From Clostridia bacterium (GTDB taxonomy: Bacteria > Bacillota > Clostridia > Monoglobales > Monoglobaceae): a stretch of 64,000 nt of DNA. The position numbers were made by a program, and so were the translations under genes. The notes under the pieces are model-generated. The model was not told where the DNA came from and did not search any database. It worked only from the letters and a program-made list of their open reading frames with translations. Positions 26,857 to 35,663 of this stretch are shown here, one piece after another. Positions within the stretch are counted from its first letter, which is position 1; each line of letters begins with the position of its first letter. The stretch covers positions 1-64,000 of the forward strand of contig JAFYXJ010000003.1 of NCBI GenBank assembly GCA_017546205.1. Direction: 5' to 3'.

Positions 26857-27882
26857 TTAGATAAACTTATATGAAGTTGTAGTCTGGTATACATCGCCCT
26901 TTTTCAAGACAATGGACGGATAATGGGAAATCGCCATAGCATTGGGAAATGCCTGCGTTTCAAAACATACACCCTGATGGGAACAATAGGATGTTCCGTC
27001 TTTGTAGGTGTCAGTTTCATCCAGATAATTTCCGCAGTAAATCTGTACACCAGGAAGATCGGTATAGATTTCCATACAAATCCCCGACTTGTCTCCGGTG
27101 AAACTTCCTACCTTGCGGTATCCTCTTCCACGGAGACAGAAGTTGTGGTCAAATCCACGGAACATAACAACCTGTTCCTCGTTGGATGTATAAACTTCCC
27201 TCATCTTTCTGGACTGACGCAAGTCAAAAACAGTGCCATCAACCGGAAGAATTGCGCCATAGGGCATACACTCCTCGGTATTGGGAGTATAAAAATCTGC
27301 ATCTAACTGAACAGTATGTCCGTCTGTTGAACCGGAATCGTGACCGTTCATATTGAAATAGCAATGTTGGGTCATATTCATCAGGGTATCCTGATCGCAA
27401 ACGCCGTGATAGTCAATCTTGAACTGGTTATCCTTGGTCAAAGTATAAGTAACTTTGACGTCTGCATTCCCCGGAAACCCTTCTTCTCCATCAGGGCTAT
27501 GTAAGGTAAGAATCAACGCTGGTTCTTCCTGATCCACCATCTCACAGTTCCAGACTCTCATCATGAAACTGTCGGTAGCACCGCCGTGGAGATTGTTTTT
27601 CCCATCATTCTGGTCAAGGTTATAAGTTTTGCCGTTCAGGGAAAATTGTGCGCCCTCGATACGATTGGAATTTCTTCCAACCAAAACTCCGATACAGCCA
27701 TCATTGTTCAGATATTGTTCCATGGTATCTCTGCCAAGGGCAACATCCACCCCATTGTATACCAGACGCTTAATAATACCGCCATAACTGATGATTTCAG
27801 CCGACAGACCACATCCGTTATCCATAGTATAGAGGTAAACATCCTCTCCTCTTGCATGTCCGTAATATGCTTTTGCTATCAT
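26857..27882 (-). CDS. galM: Aldose 1-epimerase (galactose mutarotase)
   Basis: 341-residue beta-sandwich enzyme interconverting alpha and beta anomers of hexoses. The signature blocks are GIIKRLVYNGVDVALG, GVLVGRNSNRIEGAQFSLNG and NNLHGG (about 90-110), then NMTQHCYFNMNGH with the catalytic His, the family Asp near PVDGTVFDLR, and a C-terminal CFETQAFPNA with the catalytic Glu. It overlaps trmFO by 4 bp (ATGA), so it is translationally coupled to an unrelated tRNA-modification gene. galE lies about 18 kb away on the other strand. Confidence 0.95.
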   Translation of the reverse strand: MIAKAYYGHARGEDVYLYTMDNGCGLSAEIISYGGIIKRLVYNGVDVALGRDTMEQYLNNDGCIGVLVGRNSNRIEGAQFSLNGKTYNLDQNDGKNNLHGGATDSFMMRVWNCEMVDQEEPALILTLHSPDGEEGFPGNADVKVTYTLTKDNQFKIDYHGVCDQDTLMNMTQHCYFNMNGHDSGSTDGHTVQLDADFYTPNTEECMPYGAILPVDGTVFDLRQSRKMREVYTSNEEQVVMFRGFDHNFCLRGRGYRKVGSFTGDKSGICMEIYTDLPGVQIYCGNYLDETDTYKDGTSYCSHQGVCFETQAFPNAMAISHYPSIVLKKGDVYQTTTSYKFI

Positions 27883-29186
27883 ACGATCTCCTCCTTATAT
27901 TTTTGGATTTCTTCCATACTGATATTTGCAATATGTTCTGCTTTTTCTCTTTTATCCCGTATCCGTTTCTCCGGCGATGTCATAATGCCATAATTGACAT
28001 TCATAGGCTGGAAATTGGTAATTGCACCATTGGAAATATAGGCGCCTAATGCACCAATGGCGGTTTTTGCAGAAAATACACGGGGTTCTTTTCCCTGCAT
28101 CTTTGCTGCAACCGAAAGACCTGCAATCAATCCCGATGCCGCCGATTCCACATATCCCTCAACGCCGGTAATCTGTCCGGCAAAGGTGATTTGAGGATGC
28201 TGTTTCATGCTGTAATCCGCATTCAACAATTGCGGTGCATTGAGATAGGTGTTGCGGTGCATCACCCCGTAGCGGACAAATTCTGCATTCTCAAGACCAG
28301 GGATCATAGAAAACACACGTTTTTGTTCCGGAAATTTCAGGTGGGTCTGAAATCCAACCAGATTATACATACTCCCTGCCGCATTATCCTGACGGAGTTG
28401 CACCACAGCATAGGGACGGCTTTCGTCATGAGGATTGGTAAGTCCCACCGGCTTCAGGGGACCGAACCGCATGGTATCTTCCCCTCGTTTTGCCATAATT
28501 TCAATGGGCATGCACCCCTCAAAGACTTTGGGATCTTCCACTCCGTCATGAATCGGTGCACCCTCTGCTGAGATCAATGCCTGATAAAATGCCAAATATT
28601 CCTCTTTGTTCATGGGGCAGTTGATATAGTCGTCTCCACCTTTTCCATACCGTGCCGCCCGAAAGGCCTTGGACATATCAATACTTTCAAAACTGACAAT
28701 GGGGGCTGCCGCATCGAAAAAGTGGAGATAACAATCCCCAATCAGTCGCTGAATTTCCTCCGCAAGCGCATCGGATACCAACGGACCTGCTGCCACCACC
28801 GTCCATGCATCGGTCTCAAGACTGGTGATTTCTTTTTCTTCCACCGTAATATTGGGATGATTTTTAATTTTTTCAGTAATATAGGCAGAAAATCCCTCAC
28901 GGTCAACCGCAAGAGCACCGCCTGCAGGAACTTTGGTCGCATCTGCCGCTTCCATAATCAAGGAATGTAACTGCCGCATTTCTTCTTTTAAAAGACCTAC
29001 AGCATTATAGATGCCGTCGGCGCGCAGAGAATTACTGCAGACCAGTTCGGCGAAGTTCCGGCTATGGTGGGCAGGGGAGAACCGAACTGGTTTCATCTCG
29101 TAAAGACGCACCTTAACTCCATGTTCTGCCGCCTGCCATGCCGCCTCACAACCCGCAAGTCCGGCACCGATTACCTTAAGTTCCAT
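27879..29186 (-). CDS. trmFO: Methylenetetrahydrofolate--tRNA-(uracil-5-)-methyltransferase TrmFO
   Basis: 435-residue FAD- and folate-dependent enzyme making ribothymidine at tRNA U54, with carbon from methylene-THF. The N-terminal dinucleotide fold GAGLAG spans 7-12. The conserved ELVCSNSLRADG block carries Cys50, with VPAGGALAVDREGFS shortly after. The folate and FAD-binding C-terminal part includes AGQITGVEGYVESAASG. The topA-trmFO linkage is standard in Firmicutes. It is 9 bp downstream of topA and shares a gene string with the folate transporter folT. Confidence 0.96.
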   Translation of the reverse strand: MELKVIGAGLAGCEAAWQAAEHGVKVRLYEMKPVRFSPAHHSRNFAELVCSNSLRADGIYNAVGLLKEEMRQLHSLIMEAADATKVPAGGALAVDREGFSAYITEKIKNHPNITVEEKEITSLETDAWTVVAAGPLVSDALAEEIQRLIGDCYLHFFDAAAPIVSFESIDMSKAFRAARYGKGGDDYINCPMNKEEYLAFYQALISAEGAPIHDGVEDPKVFEGCMPIEIMAKRGEDTMRFGPLKPVGLTNPHDESRPYAVVQLRQDNAAGSMYNLVGFQTHLKFPEQKRVFSMIPGLENAEFVRYGVMHRNTYLNAPQLLNADYSMKQHPQITFAGQITGVEGYVESAASGLIAGLSVAAKMQGKEPRVFSAKTAIGALGAYISNGAITNFQPMNVNYGIMTSPEKRIRDKREKAEHIANISMEEIQKYKEEIV

Positions 29187-29195
29187 ACTGTTTCC

Positions 29196-31298
29196 TCATT
29201 TCTTTTTTGCTGTCGGTTTTTTGGTGTACTTACAATCCGGATTGAAACACTTATAGGTAACAGGACCTCTTCTCCGGTAAGGTTTCACTTTCATTATCAC
29301 GCTTCCGCATTCCGGACAGGTTTCCCGTGTGGGTTCATCCCAGGAAATAAAGTCGCAGTTTCCGGTATTGTCACAGGTGTAGAAAACGCTTCCCTTTCTG
29401 GATTTCCGGATGGAAACTTTGCCACCGCATTTGGGGCAAGGAACATCCAGTTCCTCGGTAATTGCCTTGGTATTCCGACAATTGGGGAATCCGGGACATG
29501 CCAGAAATTTACCAAATTTTCCTTGTTTGTACACCATCATTCTGCCACATTTTTCGCAAGGAACATCCGAAACCTCATCCTGAATTTCAATGGTTCCAAT
29601 CTTCTCTTCTGCATTTTTCAAGGTTTCTGCAAACGGTCCGTAGAAATCACGGATAACCTTCTTCCATTCTACGTCGCCGTCTGCAACGGTCTCAATTTTA
29701 TCTTCCATGTTGGCCGTAAATTCTACGTCAACAATATCTTCAAAATGTTCTTTCAGTAAGTCAGTAATGATAAATCCAAGTTCTGTGGGATAAAACGCCT
29801 TTGCCTCTTTTGCCACATACCCTCTGGCAGAAATAGTGGCAATGGTCGGGGCATAGGTACTGGGTCTTCCAATCCCCTCTTCTTCCATAGCCTTAACCAA
29901 TGACGCCTCTGTATATCTTGCAGGAGGTTGGGTGAAATGCTGTTCCGGCGTAATTTCTTTCAGAAGAAGATTTTGTCCTTCGGACAGGTTGGGAATCTTC
30001 TTCTCTTTTTCTTCCTCTTCATCCTTGCCCTCTACATATAAGGTCATAAACCCTGCAAACTTGGTTTCGGTTCCGGTTGCCCGTGCCAGATAATCACCGC
30101 ACTTGACATCCACCGTTACAGAATCCAGAACAGCATCGGACATCTGGCTTGCAATAAAACGCATCCAGATTAACCGATAAAGTTTGTAGAGATCAGGCTT
30201 CAATTTTTCTTTATTCATTTCAGGTGTGTTGCCGGATACCGTAGGACGAATTGCTTCATGCGCGTCCTGCGCCGTCTTTTTTGCCCGATAAATCTTGGGA
30301 GATTTGGGAACAAACGATGCACCATATTTATCCCCGATAAACGCCCGTGCCTCATTCTGGGCAACAGTAGAAATACGGAGAGAGTCAGTTCTCATATAGG
30401 TAATATAACCCATTTCGTAAAGTTGCTGTGCAGCAACCATTGTTCGTTTGGAGGTAAAGTTCAGTTTTCTTGCAGCCTCCTGTTGCAAGGTGCTGGTTGT
30501 AAAAGGCGGAGCGCTACGACGCTTGACCTCTTTTTTAACCACAGATTTGACAACATAGTCCGCATCTTTCAAAGCAGCAACAATTTTATTCACTGATGCC
30601 TCATCCGAAAGGGTTATCTTCTTCCCTGCAGCAGTTCCATAGAATTTTGCAACAAAGGGAAGTTTGCCTTTATCATTGGTGAGTTTCAAATCAATGCTCC
30701 AGTATTCCTCAGGCAGAAATCCATCGATTTCCCGCTCACGGTCTACAATCATCCTTACAACCACAGATTGAACACGGCCTGCACTTAACCCCTTTTTAAT
30801 CTTCTTCCACAAAAGAGGGCTGATTTCATAACCCACAATACGATCAAGCACACGGCGGGTCTGCTGGGCATCCACCAGATTCATATCAATGGGGCGTGCT
30901 TCTTTGACAGCATCTCTGACAACATCCTTGGTAACTTCATTAAAGGTAATCCGACAGTTACTTTCCGGATTAATCTCAAGCACATTGGCAAGGTGCCATG
31001 AAATCGCCTCGCCCTCACGGTCAGGGTCGGTTGCCAGAAAGACTTTATCTGCCGATTTTGCTTTCTTTTTCAGTTTTGCAATTAAGTCACCCTTTCCCCG
31101 TATGGTAATATATCGGGGCTCAAAATCATGATCAAGATCCACACCAATTTGGCTCTTAGGTAAATCACGGACATGTCCCATGGTGGCTTCAACCGTGTAT
31201 CCGCTTCCCAAATATTTTTTTACAGAATCTACCTTGGTGGGAGACTCCACAATTACAAGTTTTTTTGCAGAAGATTTCCCTGCCTTTTTCTCTGCCAT
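29196..31298 (-). CDS. topA: DNA topoisomerase I
   Basis: 700-residue type IA topoisomerase that relaxes negative supercoils. The Toprim domain opens with LVIVESPTKVDSVKKYLG (14-31) and holds DPDREGEAISWHL (91-103). Catalytic Tyr301 sits in ITYMRTDS. Three C-terminal C4 zinc ribbons occupy about 585-695 (CEKCGRMM, CPKCGGKV, CPECGSVI). The lysine-rich N- and C-terminal tails are normal. The ATG at 31298 is eight bases after GGAGG; the ATG at 31313 overlaps that site. It lies downstream of dprA, the usual Firmicutes order. Confidence 0.97.
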   Translation of the reverse strand: MAEKKAGKSSAKKLVIVESPTKVDSVKKYLGSGYTVEATMGHVRDLPKSQIGVDLDHDFEPRYITIRGKGDLIAKLKKKAKSADKVFLATDPDREGEAISWHLANVLEINPESNCRITFNEVTKDVVRDAVKEARPIDMNLVDAQQTRRVLDRIVGYEISPLLWKKIKKGLSAGRVQSVVVRMIVDREREIDGFLPEEYWSIDLKLTNDKGKLPFVAKFYGTAAGKKITLSDEASVNKIVAALKDADYVVKSVVKKEVKRRSAPPFTTSTLQQEAARKLNFTSKRTMVAAQQLYEMGYITYMRTDSLRISTVAQNEARAFIGDKYGASFVPKSPKIYRAKKTAQDAHEAIRPTVSGNTPEMNKEKLKPDLYKLYRLIWMRFIASQMSDAVLDSVTVDVKCGDYLARATGTETKFAGFMTLYVEGKDEEEEKEKKIPNLSEGQNLLLKEITPEQHFTQPPARYTEASLVKAMEEEGIGRPSTYAPTIATISARGYVAKEAKAFYPTELGFIITDLLKEHFEDIVDVEFTANMEDKIETVADGDVEWKKVIRDFYGPFAETLKNAEEKIGTIEIQDEVSDVPCEKCGRMMVYKQGKFGKFLACPGFPNCRNTKAITEELDVPCPKCGGKVSIRKSRKGSVFYTCDNTGNCDFISWDEPTRETCPECGSVIMKVKPYRRRGPVTYKCFNPDCKYTKKPTAKKK

Positions 31299-31325
31299 AC
31301 TATTTTCCTCCATGTTCCATATAGT

Positions 31326-32573
31326 TTACAGATTGTTTGCCGAATCCGGATGTAAGCTAAACTGTCCACCCGCTTGTTGCAGTACCAGTCCTTTCATTTG
31401 CAGGATAACAAGCATACTGCTCAATGTCGCGGGGCTGAGTTGACTGTGTTCTGCCAACTCATCAAAGGTGACTGTTTCATCACCCTCACACAAAATATTA
31501 AGAATGATTATCTCTTCCACACGGAATTCACCGCTACTTAACCTATGCTGAATTCTATGTTTCAATTCCTCCGGCGTGGGTTTTTCCTTCTTTTCAGGTA
31601 TCGCCTTTGGCGTATGTGGCGGATGATTTAAGTTCTCCACCGCTCCAATCACCGGTTTTTCCCTGAGAGAAAGCCCGTATGCCAGATGCTCCGGATATAA
31701 TTCCAGATACTCTTCCAGAATATCAAGTGCGTTCACCGTTTGTTTGGCGCCGTCCCGAATCAAAGAATTTGGAAGTGCCGAGGACGGATGTATTGGATTG
31801 CCCGGAACTGCAAATAAGTCCCTGTTATTTTCGGTTGCAAGACGGGCAGACATGGATGTTCCGCTTTTCAGTTCGCCCTCCACTACAACCGTACCTGCTG
31901 ACAATCCAATGATAATTCTGTTCCTTTGCTTATAAAAGTTGGGTTTTCCAACAGTCCCAGGCGGTTGTTCTGACAACATCGCACCATGACTTAAGATATG
32001 ATGATACATCTCCGTATGCTCGGTAGGGTAAATCACATCCACACCTCCGGCAAGCACCGCCAACGTAGGACCGCCCGCCTCCAAAGAACCACAATGTGCA
32101 GCCCCATCAATTCCCATTGCCATGCCGCTGATGATACATACGCCGTTTTCTGAAAGTCCTTTTCCTAAAAGTCTTGCCATGGTTTCTCCCTCTTTGGTAG
32201 GACGGCGTGTACCCACAACCGATATGCCAAGAATCCGGTTAAGGTCCGGAAGTTTCCCTTTTGCATACAGCAAGGCGGGCGGTTGATGAATATGTTTTAA
32301 CCGTTCAGGATACCGGGAATCTTCCATATCCAATACAAAAATATCTTGTTTTCTGCAATCCTCCAAAAATCGCTTGGCTGAATCCAGATTGTTTTCCATC
32401 TGCAAAACTCGTTTCAGATTCAAAACACTCAAAAATTTAGGATCAAAATGATTGGCTGAAAAGGCGTTTTCTGCCGTTTTATATTTCCGCAGCACCCGAT
32501 GTATGGTATCAGGGTCATGACCGCAGGTTAAATTCAACCAGACAGTGTAGAGCAATTGCTTCTCATCGCCCAT
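31326..32573 (-). CDS. dprA: DNA-processing protein DprA
   Basis: 415-residue Rossmann-fold protein that protects incoming single-stranded DNA and loads RecA in transformation. The central domain carries GISVVGTRRPT, ISGMAMGIDGAAH, LAGGVDVIYPTEH and RNRIIIGLSAGTVVVEGELKSGTSMSARLA; the C-terminal winged helix covers about the last 65 residues. The start is MGDEKQ at 32573 after GGGGGAT, overlapping the upstream methyltransferase gene by 11 bp. DprA is widespread in Clostridia not known to be competent; no com genes lie in the window. Confidence 0.95.
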   Translation of the reverse strand: MGDEKQLLYTVWLNLTCGHDPDTIHRVLRKYKTAENAFSANHFDPKFLSVLNLKRVLQMENNLDSAKRFLEDCRKQDIFVLDMEDSRYPERLKHIHQPPALLYAKGKLPDLNRILGISVVGTRRPTKEGETMARLLGKGLSENGVCIISGMAMGIDGAAHCGSLEAGGPTLAVLAGGVDVIYPTEHTEMYHHILSHGAMLSEQPPGTVGKPNFYKQRNRIIIGLSAGTVVVEGELKSGTSMSARLATENNRDLFAVPGNPIHPSSALPNSLIRDGAKQTVNALDILEEYLELYPEHLAYGLSLREKPVIGAVENLNHPPHTPKAIPEKKEKPTPEELKHRIQHRLSSGEFRVEEIIILNILCEGDETVTFDELAEHSQLSPATLSSMLVILQMKGLVLQQAGGQFSLHPDSANNL

Positions 32574-33354
32574 GAATATCCCCCTTAAGCATATACATAG
32601 AAATCCCCGCAGCAACACCGGCATTTAAAGATTCCACCTGCCCGGACATGGGAATATATACCCGTATATCCGAAAGGTCAAGGATCTCTTTGGAAACACC
32701 AAACGCCTCGCTACCGATAACCAAGGCACGTTTTCCATCAACCTTGGCGTTTTCAATGGATACAGCATCATGAAGAGCCGTTGCAATCACAGTAAACCCA
32801 TTATGCTTGATATCTCTGATATCTGTATCAGATACGCCCGATACACAGGGCACACGAAACAGTGAACCCATGGTGGAGCGTACCACTTTGGGGTTATACA
32901 AGTCCACGCAGCCTTTCATAAGGAGGACACGATCAACTCCCGCAGCCTCGGCGGTACGGATGATAGTCCCCATGTTTCCCGGCTCTGATACCCCGTCAAG
33001 GATTAATACGAAAGAATCCTCAAGAGAAACGGTTTCCGTTAAAGATTTGGCGGTAAGTACCGCACCCAATCCCTGGGGTGCTTCGGTATTACACAATTCC
33101 CGAAAAAGATTGTCCCGCAAAAGATATGCAGGTTTTTCCCGTGTTTCAAGGGTTTGTACAACCGATGGGTTCTTTTCGGCATAGGTTTCCGATACAAGGA
33201 AATACTGAAGAGAATCCTTTGCCCATTCCATTGCCTCCTGAACCATCCGCACGCCTTCCACGAAATACAAACCGGTTTCTTCCCGGCCTTTCTTTCGTTG
33301 CAAAGAACGAACTGTTTTCAGTACCTTATTATCTTTTCCGGTAATGGCAATCAT
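32563..33354 (-). CDS. TrmH/SpoU-family RNA 2'-O-methyltransferase
   Basis: 263-residue SPOUT enzyme. The N-terminal substrate-binding segment begins KDNKVLKTVRSLQRKKGREETGLYFVEG. The SPOUT knot carries motif 1 DGVSEPGNMGTIIRTAEAAG, motif 2 VIGSEAFGVSKEILDLSD and motif 3 IPMSGQVESLNAGVAAGI, all intact. The target, rRNA or tRNA ribose, cannot be decided from sequence. It lies between folT and dprA, with 17 bp and an overlap respectively. Confidence 0.9.
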   Translation of the reverse strand: MIAITGKDNKVLKTVRSLQRKKGREETGLYFVEGVRMVQEAMEWAKDSLQYFLVSETYAEKNPSVVQTLETREKPAYLLRDNLFRELCNTEAPQGLGAVLTAKSLTETVSLEDSFVLILDGVSEPGNMGTIIRTAEAAGVDRVLLMKGCVDLYNPKVVRSTMGSLFRVPCVSGVSDTDIRDIKHNGFTVIATALHDAVSIENAKVDGKRALVIGSEAFGVSKEILDLSDIRVYIPMSGQVESLNAGVAAGISMYMLKGDIHGR

Positions 33355-33371
33355 GGGAACACACTCCCCTT

Positions 33372-34049
33372 TCAGCTACGGATTTTCTTAACTAGTTTCA
33401 AAACAAAATATGTTAGTACGCCCTGAATGGGAAGCATAACAATATTCTTGACAATTCTGCCTGGCAGAATGCCGACGAATCCACTTCCTGCAACAGGTGC
33501 AAGGGCGATTGAATTCAAAACAATGTTCACCACAAAGATAATCAAAAATGCTAAATAAAACACTCGAATCCATGTGATAGACTTCCGATACAAAAGTAAC
33601 CCGTAAATCATACCTGCAATCCCGACAGACAACGTATAAGCCGGGAGCAGCCCTCCCTCAGGATTAAGTAAATAGCACAAAACATCCTGAATCATTCCTG
33701 TCATGCAGGCAACCAACGGACCAAATAAAAAACCGACAATGGATTGTGTCAAAAATCCAAACCCAATTCGAAGCGTTGGAGTAAGCCTAAGCATATAATA
33801 CCCCAAAACAATGTTCACCGCCATCATCAACGCAGAGATAGCGAGGGTTTGTGGTTTTTTCAGGAGACGGGCAGTCTCCTTTGAGTATCGGATACTACTA
33901 TAAATCAAAAACAGCAAAAATATACTGCCAATCACGGTCAAGCCGCTTAAAAAGTTTGAAAAAAAGGCAGAATACTGGGCTATAGGGCTCAGTACCGCCT
34001 GAAGAAATATTTTTCCTTCTTCAAGCCAAAGATCCAATGCTCGGCTCAT
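33372..34049 (-). CDS. folT: Folate ECF transporter S component
   Basis: 225-residue membrane protein of the FolT family, the substrate-binding subunit of an energy-coupling-factor importer; the shared EcfA, EcfA' and EcfT subunits lie elsewhere. After an N-terminal helix, the S-component fold shows LAISALMMAVNIVLGYYMLRLTPTLRIGFGFL, GPLVACMTGMIQDVLCYLLNPEGG and the C-terminal GRIVKNIVMLPIQGVLTYFVLKLV. The MSRALD start at 34049 has an excellent AAGGAGG. The identity is supported independently by the THF riboswitch directly upstream. Confidence 0.93.
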   Translation of the reverse strand: MSRALDLWLEEGKIFLQAVLSPIAQYSAFFSNFLSGLTVIGSIFLLFLIYSSIRYSKETARLLKKPQTLAISALMMAVNIVLGYYMLRLTPTLRIGFGFLTQSIVGFLFGPLVACMTGMIQDVLCYLLNPEGGLLPAYTLSVGIAGMIYGLLLYRKSITWIRVFYLAFLIIFVVNIVLNSIALAPVAGSGFVGILPGRIVKNIVMLPIQGVLTYFVLKLVKKIRS

Positions 34050-34055
34050 AAAAAA

Positions 34056-34091
34056 ACCTCCTTTGAATCCAGCCAACACAGCAAAAGAGGT
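34056..34091 (-). promoter_or_regulatory. Anti-Shine-Dalgarno / SD pair controlling folT
   Basis: On the minus strand the ribosome site CAAAGGAGGU (34056-34065) can pair over ten bases, with one G-U wobble, with ACCUCUUUUG (34082-34091). The latter lies between the riboswitch core and the start codon. It is also flanked by ACACAG / CTGTGT, which could close a competing local hairpin. No T-run hairpin is present, so the expression platform looks translational. Confidence 0.65.
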
Positions 34092-34101
34092 ACTCTGTGT
34101 A

Positions 34102-34220
34102 ACAGCGGGATGCGGCATCCACACCGCGACAAAACGTTCTTCGTCCGACTATCAACTCCCTGTATAGTCAGCACTGCGGCAGAAATTTTACTCTGCCCAA
34201 CGCGTGGATGCCTACTCTGT
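34102..34220 (-). ncRNA. Tetrahydrofolate (THF) riboswitch upstream of folT
   Basis: Read on the minus strand, the class features are in order: AGAGUAG, then P2 arm GGCAUCCA, CGCGUU, an added GGCAGA/UCUGCC hairpin, AGUG, a GACUAU/AUAGUC hairpin whose loop carries ACAGGGAGUUG, GACGAAG, CGCGGUG, the matching P2 arm UGGAUGCC, and CGCAUCCCGCUGU closing P1. This matches the folT-type THF aptamer as known from Firmicutes. It is expected to lower folate uptake when reduced folates are abundant. Boundaries are good to about five bases. Confidence 0.88.
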
Positions 34221-34243
34221 AATTTGATGTAATATTTTGATGT

Positions 34244-34272
34244 AATATAACAAAGAAATTCCCCAACGCCAA
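34244..34272 (-). promoter_or_regulatory. Promoter for the THF riboswitch-folT operon
   Basis: Minus-strand TTGGCG (34267-34272) and TATATT (34244-34249), 17-bp spacer. Transcription would start about 20 bases before the aptamer. A tandem TATTACATCAAA repeat lies between them. Confidence 0.6.
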
Positions 34273-34302
34273 GGTAAATTGCGGCAAATGCCGCAATCCT
34301 TG
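34270..34302 (-). terminator. Hairpin after rplT, probable terminator of the infC operon
   Basis: ATTGCGGC / GCCGCAAT with loop ATTT, extended by CAAGG / CCTTG across a small internal loop. It lacks a T run, so termination is likely weak. It overlaps the -35 of the folT promoter. Confidence 0.4.
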
Positions 34303-34331
34303 TCGCTGAAGAATCCTTCTGTCAACCTTAA

Positions 34332-34676
34332 TTAGCGAACCTGATCAACCAATTTTTTGAATGCTTCCGGATCAGAGATAGCAATCTCAGAAAGCATCTT
34401 TCTGTTGATTTCGATTCCTTTTTGTTTCAAACCATTCATGAACTTGCTGTAGCTCATGCCGTTTGCACGTGTTGCAGCGTTGATACGAGCAATCCAGAGT
34501 TGTCTGAACTCTCTCTTCTTCGCTTTTCTGTCTCTGTATGCATAGACCAGAGATTTCATTACTGCCTGATTTGCAGTTCTGTACAGTTTGCTCTTCGCAC
34601 CTCTGTAACCCTTTGCAAGTTTCAAAATCTTTTTATGTCTGGCACGGGTTCTCATTGCGCCTTTTACTCTTGCCAT
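34332..34676 (-). CDS. rplT: 50S ribosomal protein L20
   Basis: 114-residue 23S rRNA-binding assembly protein. The whole length matches the family: [29 protein letters not shown] at the start, the [27 protein letters not shown] core and a long C-terminal helix. L20 also acts as feedback repressor of its own operon in Firmicutes by binding the infC leader. It is third in infC-rpmI-rplT. Confidence 0.98.
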   Translation of the reverse strand: MARVKGAMRTRARHKKILKLAKGYRGAKSKLYRTANQAVMKSLVYAYRDRKAKKREFRQLWIARINAATRANGMSYSKFMNGLKQKGIEINRKMLSEIAISDPEAFKKLVDQVR

Positions 34677-34736
34677 GTTAAAACTCCTCTCTCAATACAT
34701 AAGTTTCAAAAACTGTAAGGCTAAGCCTTGTCCGCC

Positions 34737-34934
34737 TTATTTGTAAGGCATCATGCTCTTGATTGTAGCCTCATTTGCAGCAGCCAAATAGCCGCCCTTT
34801 CTCAACTGTCTCTTTCTCTTGGTGGACTTCTTGTTCAGGATGTGACTTCTAAAAGCCTTACCTCTTTTTACCTTACCGCTCTTGGTGATACCAAAGCGCT
34901 TTGCCGCACCTCTGTGAGTCTTGATTTTCGGCAT
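34737..34934 (-). CDS. rpmI: 50S ribosomal protein L35
   Basis: 65 residues, standard length: [33 protein letters not shown] and the C-terminal [20 protein letters not shown]. The start is ATG at 34934 after GGAGAG; the in-frame upstream ATG lies on the ribosome site. It is second gene of the infC operon. Confidence 0.98.
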   Translation of the reverse strand: MPKIKTHRGAAKRFGITKSGKVKRGKAFRSHILNKKSTKRKRQLRKGGYLAAANEATIKSMMPYK

Positions 34935-34970
34935 CGTATTCTCTCCTTCCATCTAAATAGATTCAAAGTT

Positions 34971-35486
34971 TTAAGCCTTTTTGGGTGATAAGATCATAGC
35001 CATGCTGCGACCTTCCATCTTGATGTCCTTGTCAGAACCTCCTGCCTCACCGACTTCATTACGGAATCGCTCCAGAAGTTCGCGTCCCAAGGTACTGTGC
35101 GTAATCTCACGGCCCCGAAAACGAACCGAAACCTTAACCTTGGCACCGGAATTCAGGAACTTGATTGCCTGATTCAGTTTGGTCTGGAAATCGTGATTAT
35201 CAATATTGGGAGTCAAGCGGACTTCCTTTACATCAATCACCTTCTGATTTTTGCGATTTTCTTTTTCCCTTTTTGCAAGTTCAAACTTATGTTTGCCATA
35301 GTCCATAATCTTACAAACCGGGGGTTTCGCCTGAGGTGCAATTTTTACCAGATCCAAATTCTTTTCGTCAGCCATTGCCTGCGCCTGACTGTTGGACACG
35401 ATACCCAACTGTTCGCCGTCAGGACCAATCAAACGAACTTCCTTGTCTCTGATTTCCTCATTGATCATCAAATCTTGCTTAGCTAT
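34971..35486 (-). CDS. infC: Translation initiation factor IF-3 with a probable AUA start codon
   Basis: 171-residue IF-3, which checks start codons and keeps subunits apart. The N-terminal domain (INEEIRDKEVRLIGPDGEQLGIV), linker helix (KHKFELAKREKENRKNQKVI) and C-terminal domain (KVSVRFRGREITH) are complete. GGAGG lies nine bases before ATA at 35486, giving MAKQDLMINEE. The nearest ATG (35468) is far from any ribosome site and would remove the family's usual residues before INEEIR. Rare start codons on infC are a known autoregulatory device. Leader and attenuator lie upstream. Confidence 0.95.
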   Translation of the reverse strand: MAKQDLMINEEIRDKEVRLIGPDGEQLGIVSNSQAQAMADEKNLDLVKIAPQAKPPVCKIMDYGKHKFELAKREKENRKNQKVIDVKEVRLTPNIDNHDFQTKLNQAIKFLNSGAKVKVSVRFRGREITHSTLGRELLERFRNEVGEAGGSDKDIKMEGRSMAMILSPKKA

Positions 35487-35657
35487 TGCCAAACACCTCC
35501 AAAAAAAACTTACGAAAGCATCTGCCTTGCATCCACAAAAAAAGCGGAGTACAAAAGCACTCCGCACATATTCCAAGTATAATATGGAAATAAGTCCTGT
35601 AATCAGGTTGCCCTTTTGCCTGAGGCTAAGGGGAGAAGCGGATGACTTCTGCTTTAC
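35487..35657 (-). ncRNA. infC-rpmI-rplT leader, L20-type autoregulatory element
   Basis: About 170 nt from the predicted transcription start to infC. It contains nested hairpins (AGAAG / CTTCT around TCATCCG, and CCTGATTACAGG) and ends in an intrinsic terminator. This layout and position match the Firmicutes L20 leader, in which L20 binding favours termination. Assignment to that class is from position and structure; I could not fold or align it. Together with the flanking promoters it fills the 320-bp gene-free gap 35487-35806. Confidence 0.65.
35536..35565 (-). terminator. Attenuator hairpin in the infC leader
   Basis: Minus strand GCGGAGT / ACTCCGC with an eight-base loop, followed by T7. 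It lies about 50 bases before the infC start codon, so read-through must be regulated. Confidence 0.85.
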
Positions 35658-35663
35658 CGGAAT

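Noticed and set aside
34050-34110. Transcription-terminating expression platform for the THF riboswitch
   Set aside because: The only hairpin after the aptamer (ACACAG / CTGTGT) is not followed by a T run, so translational control fits better.
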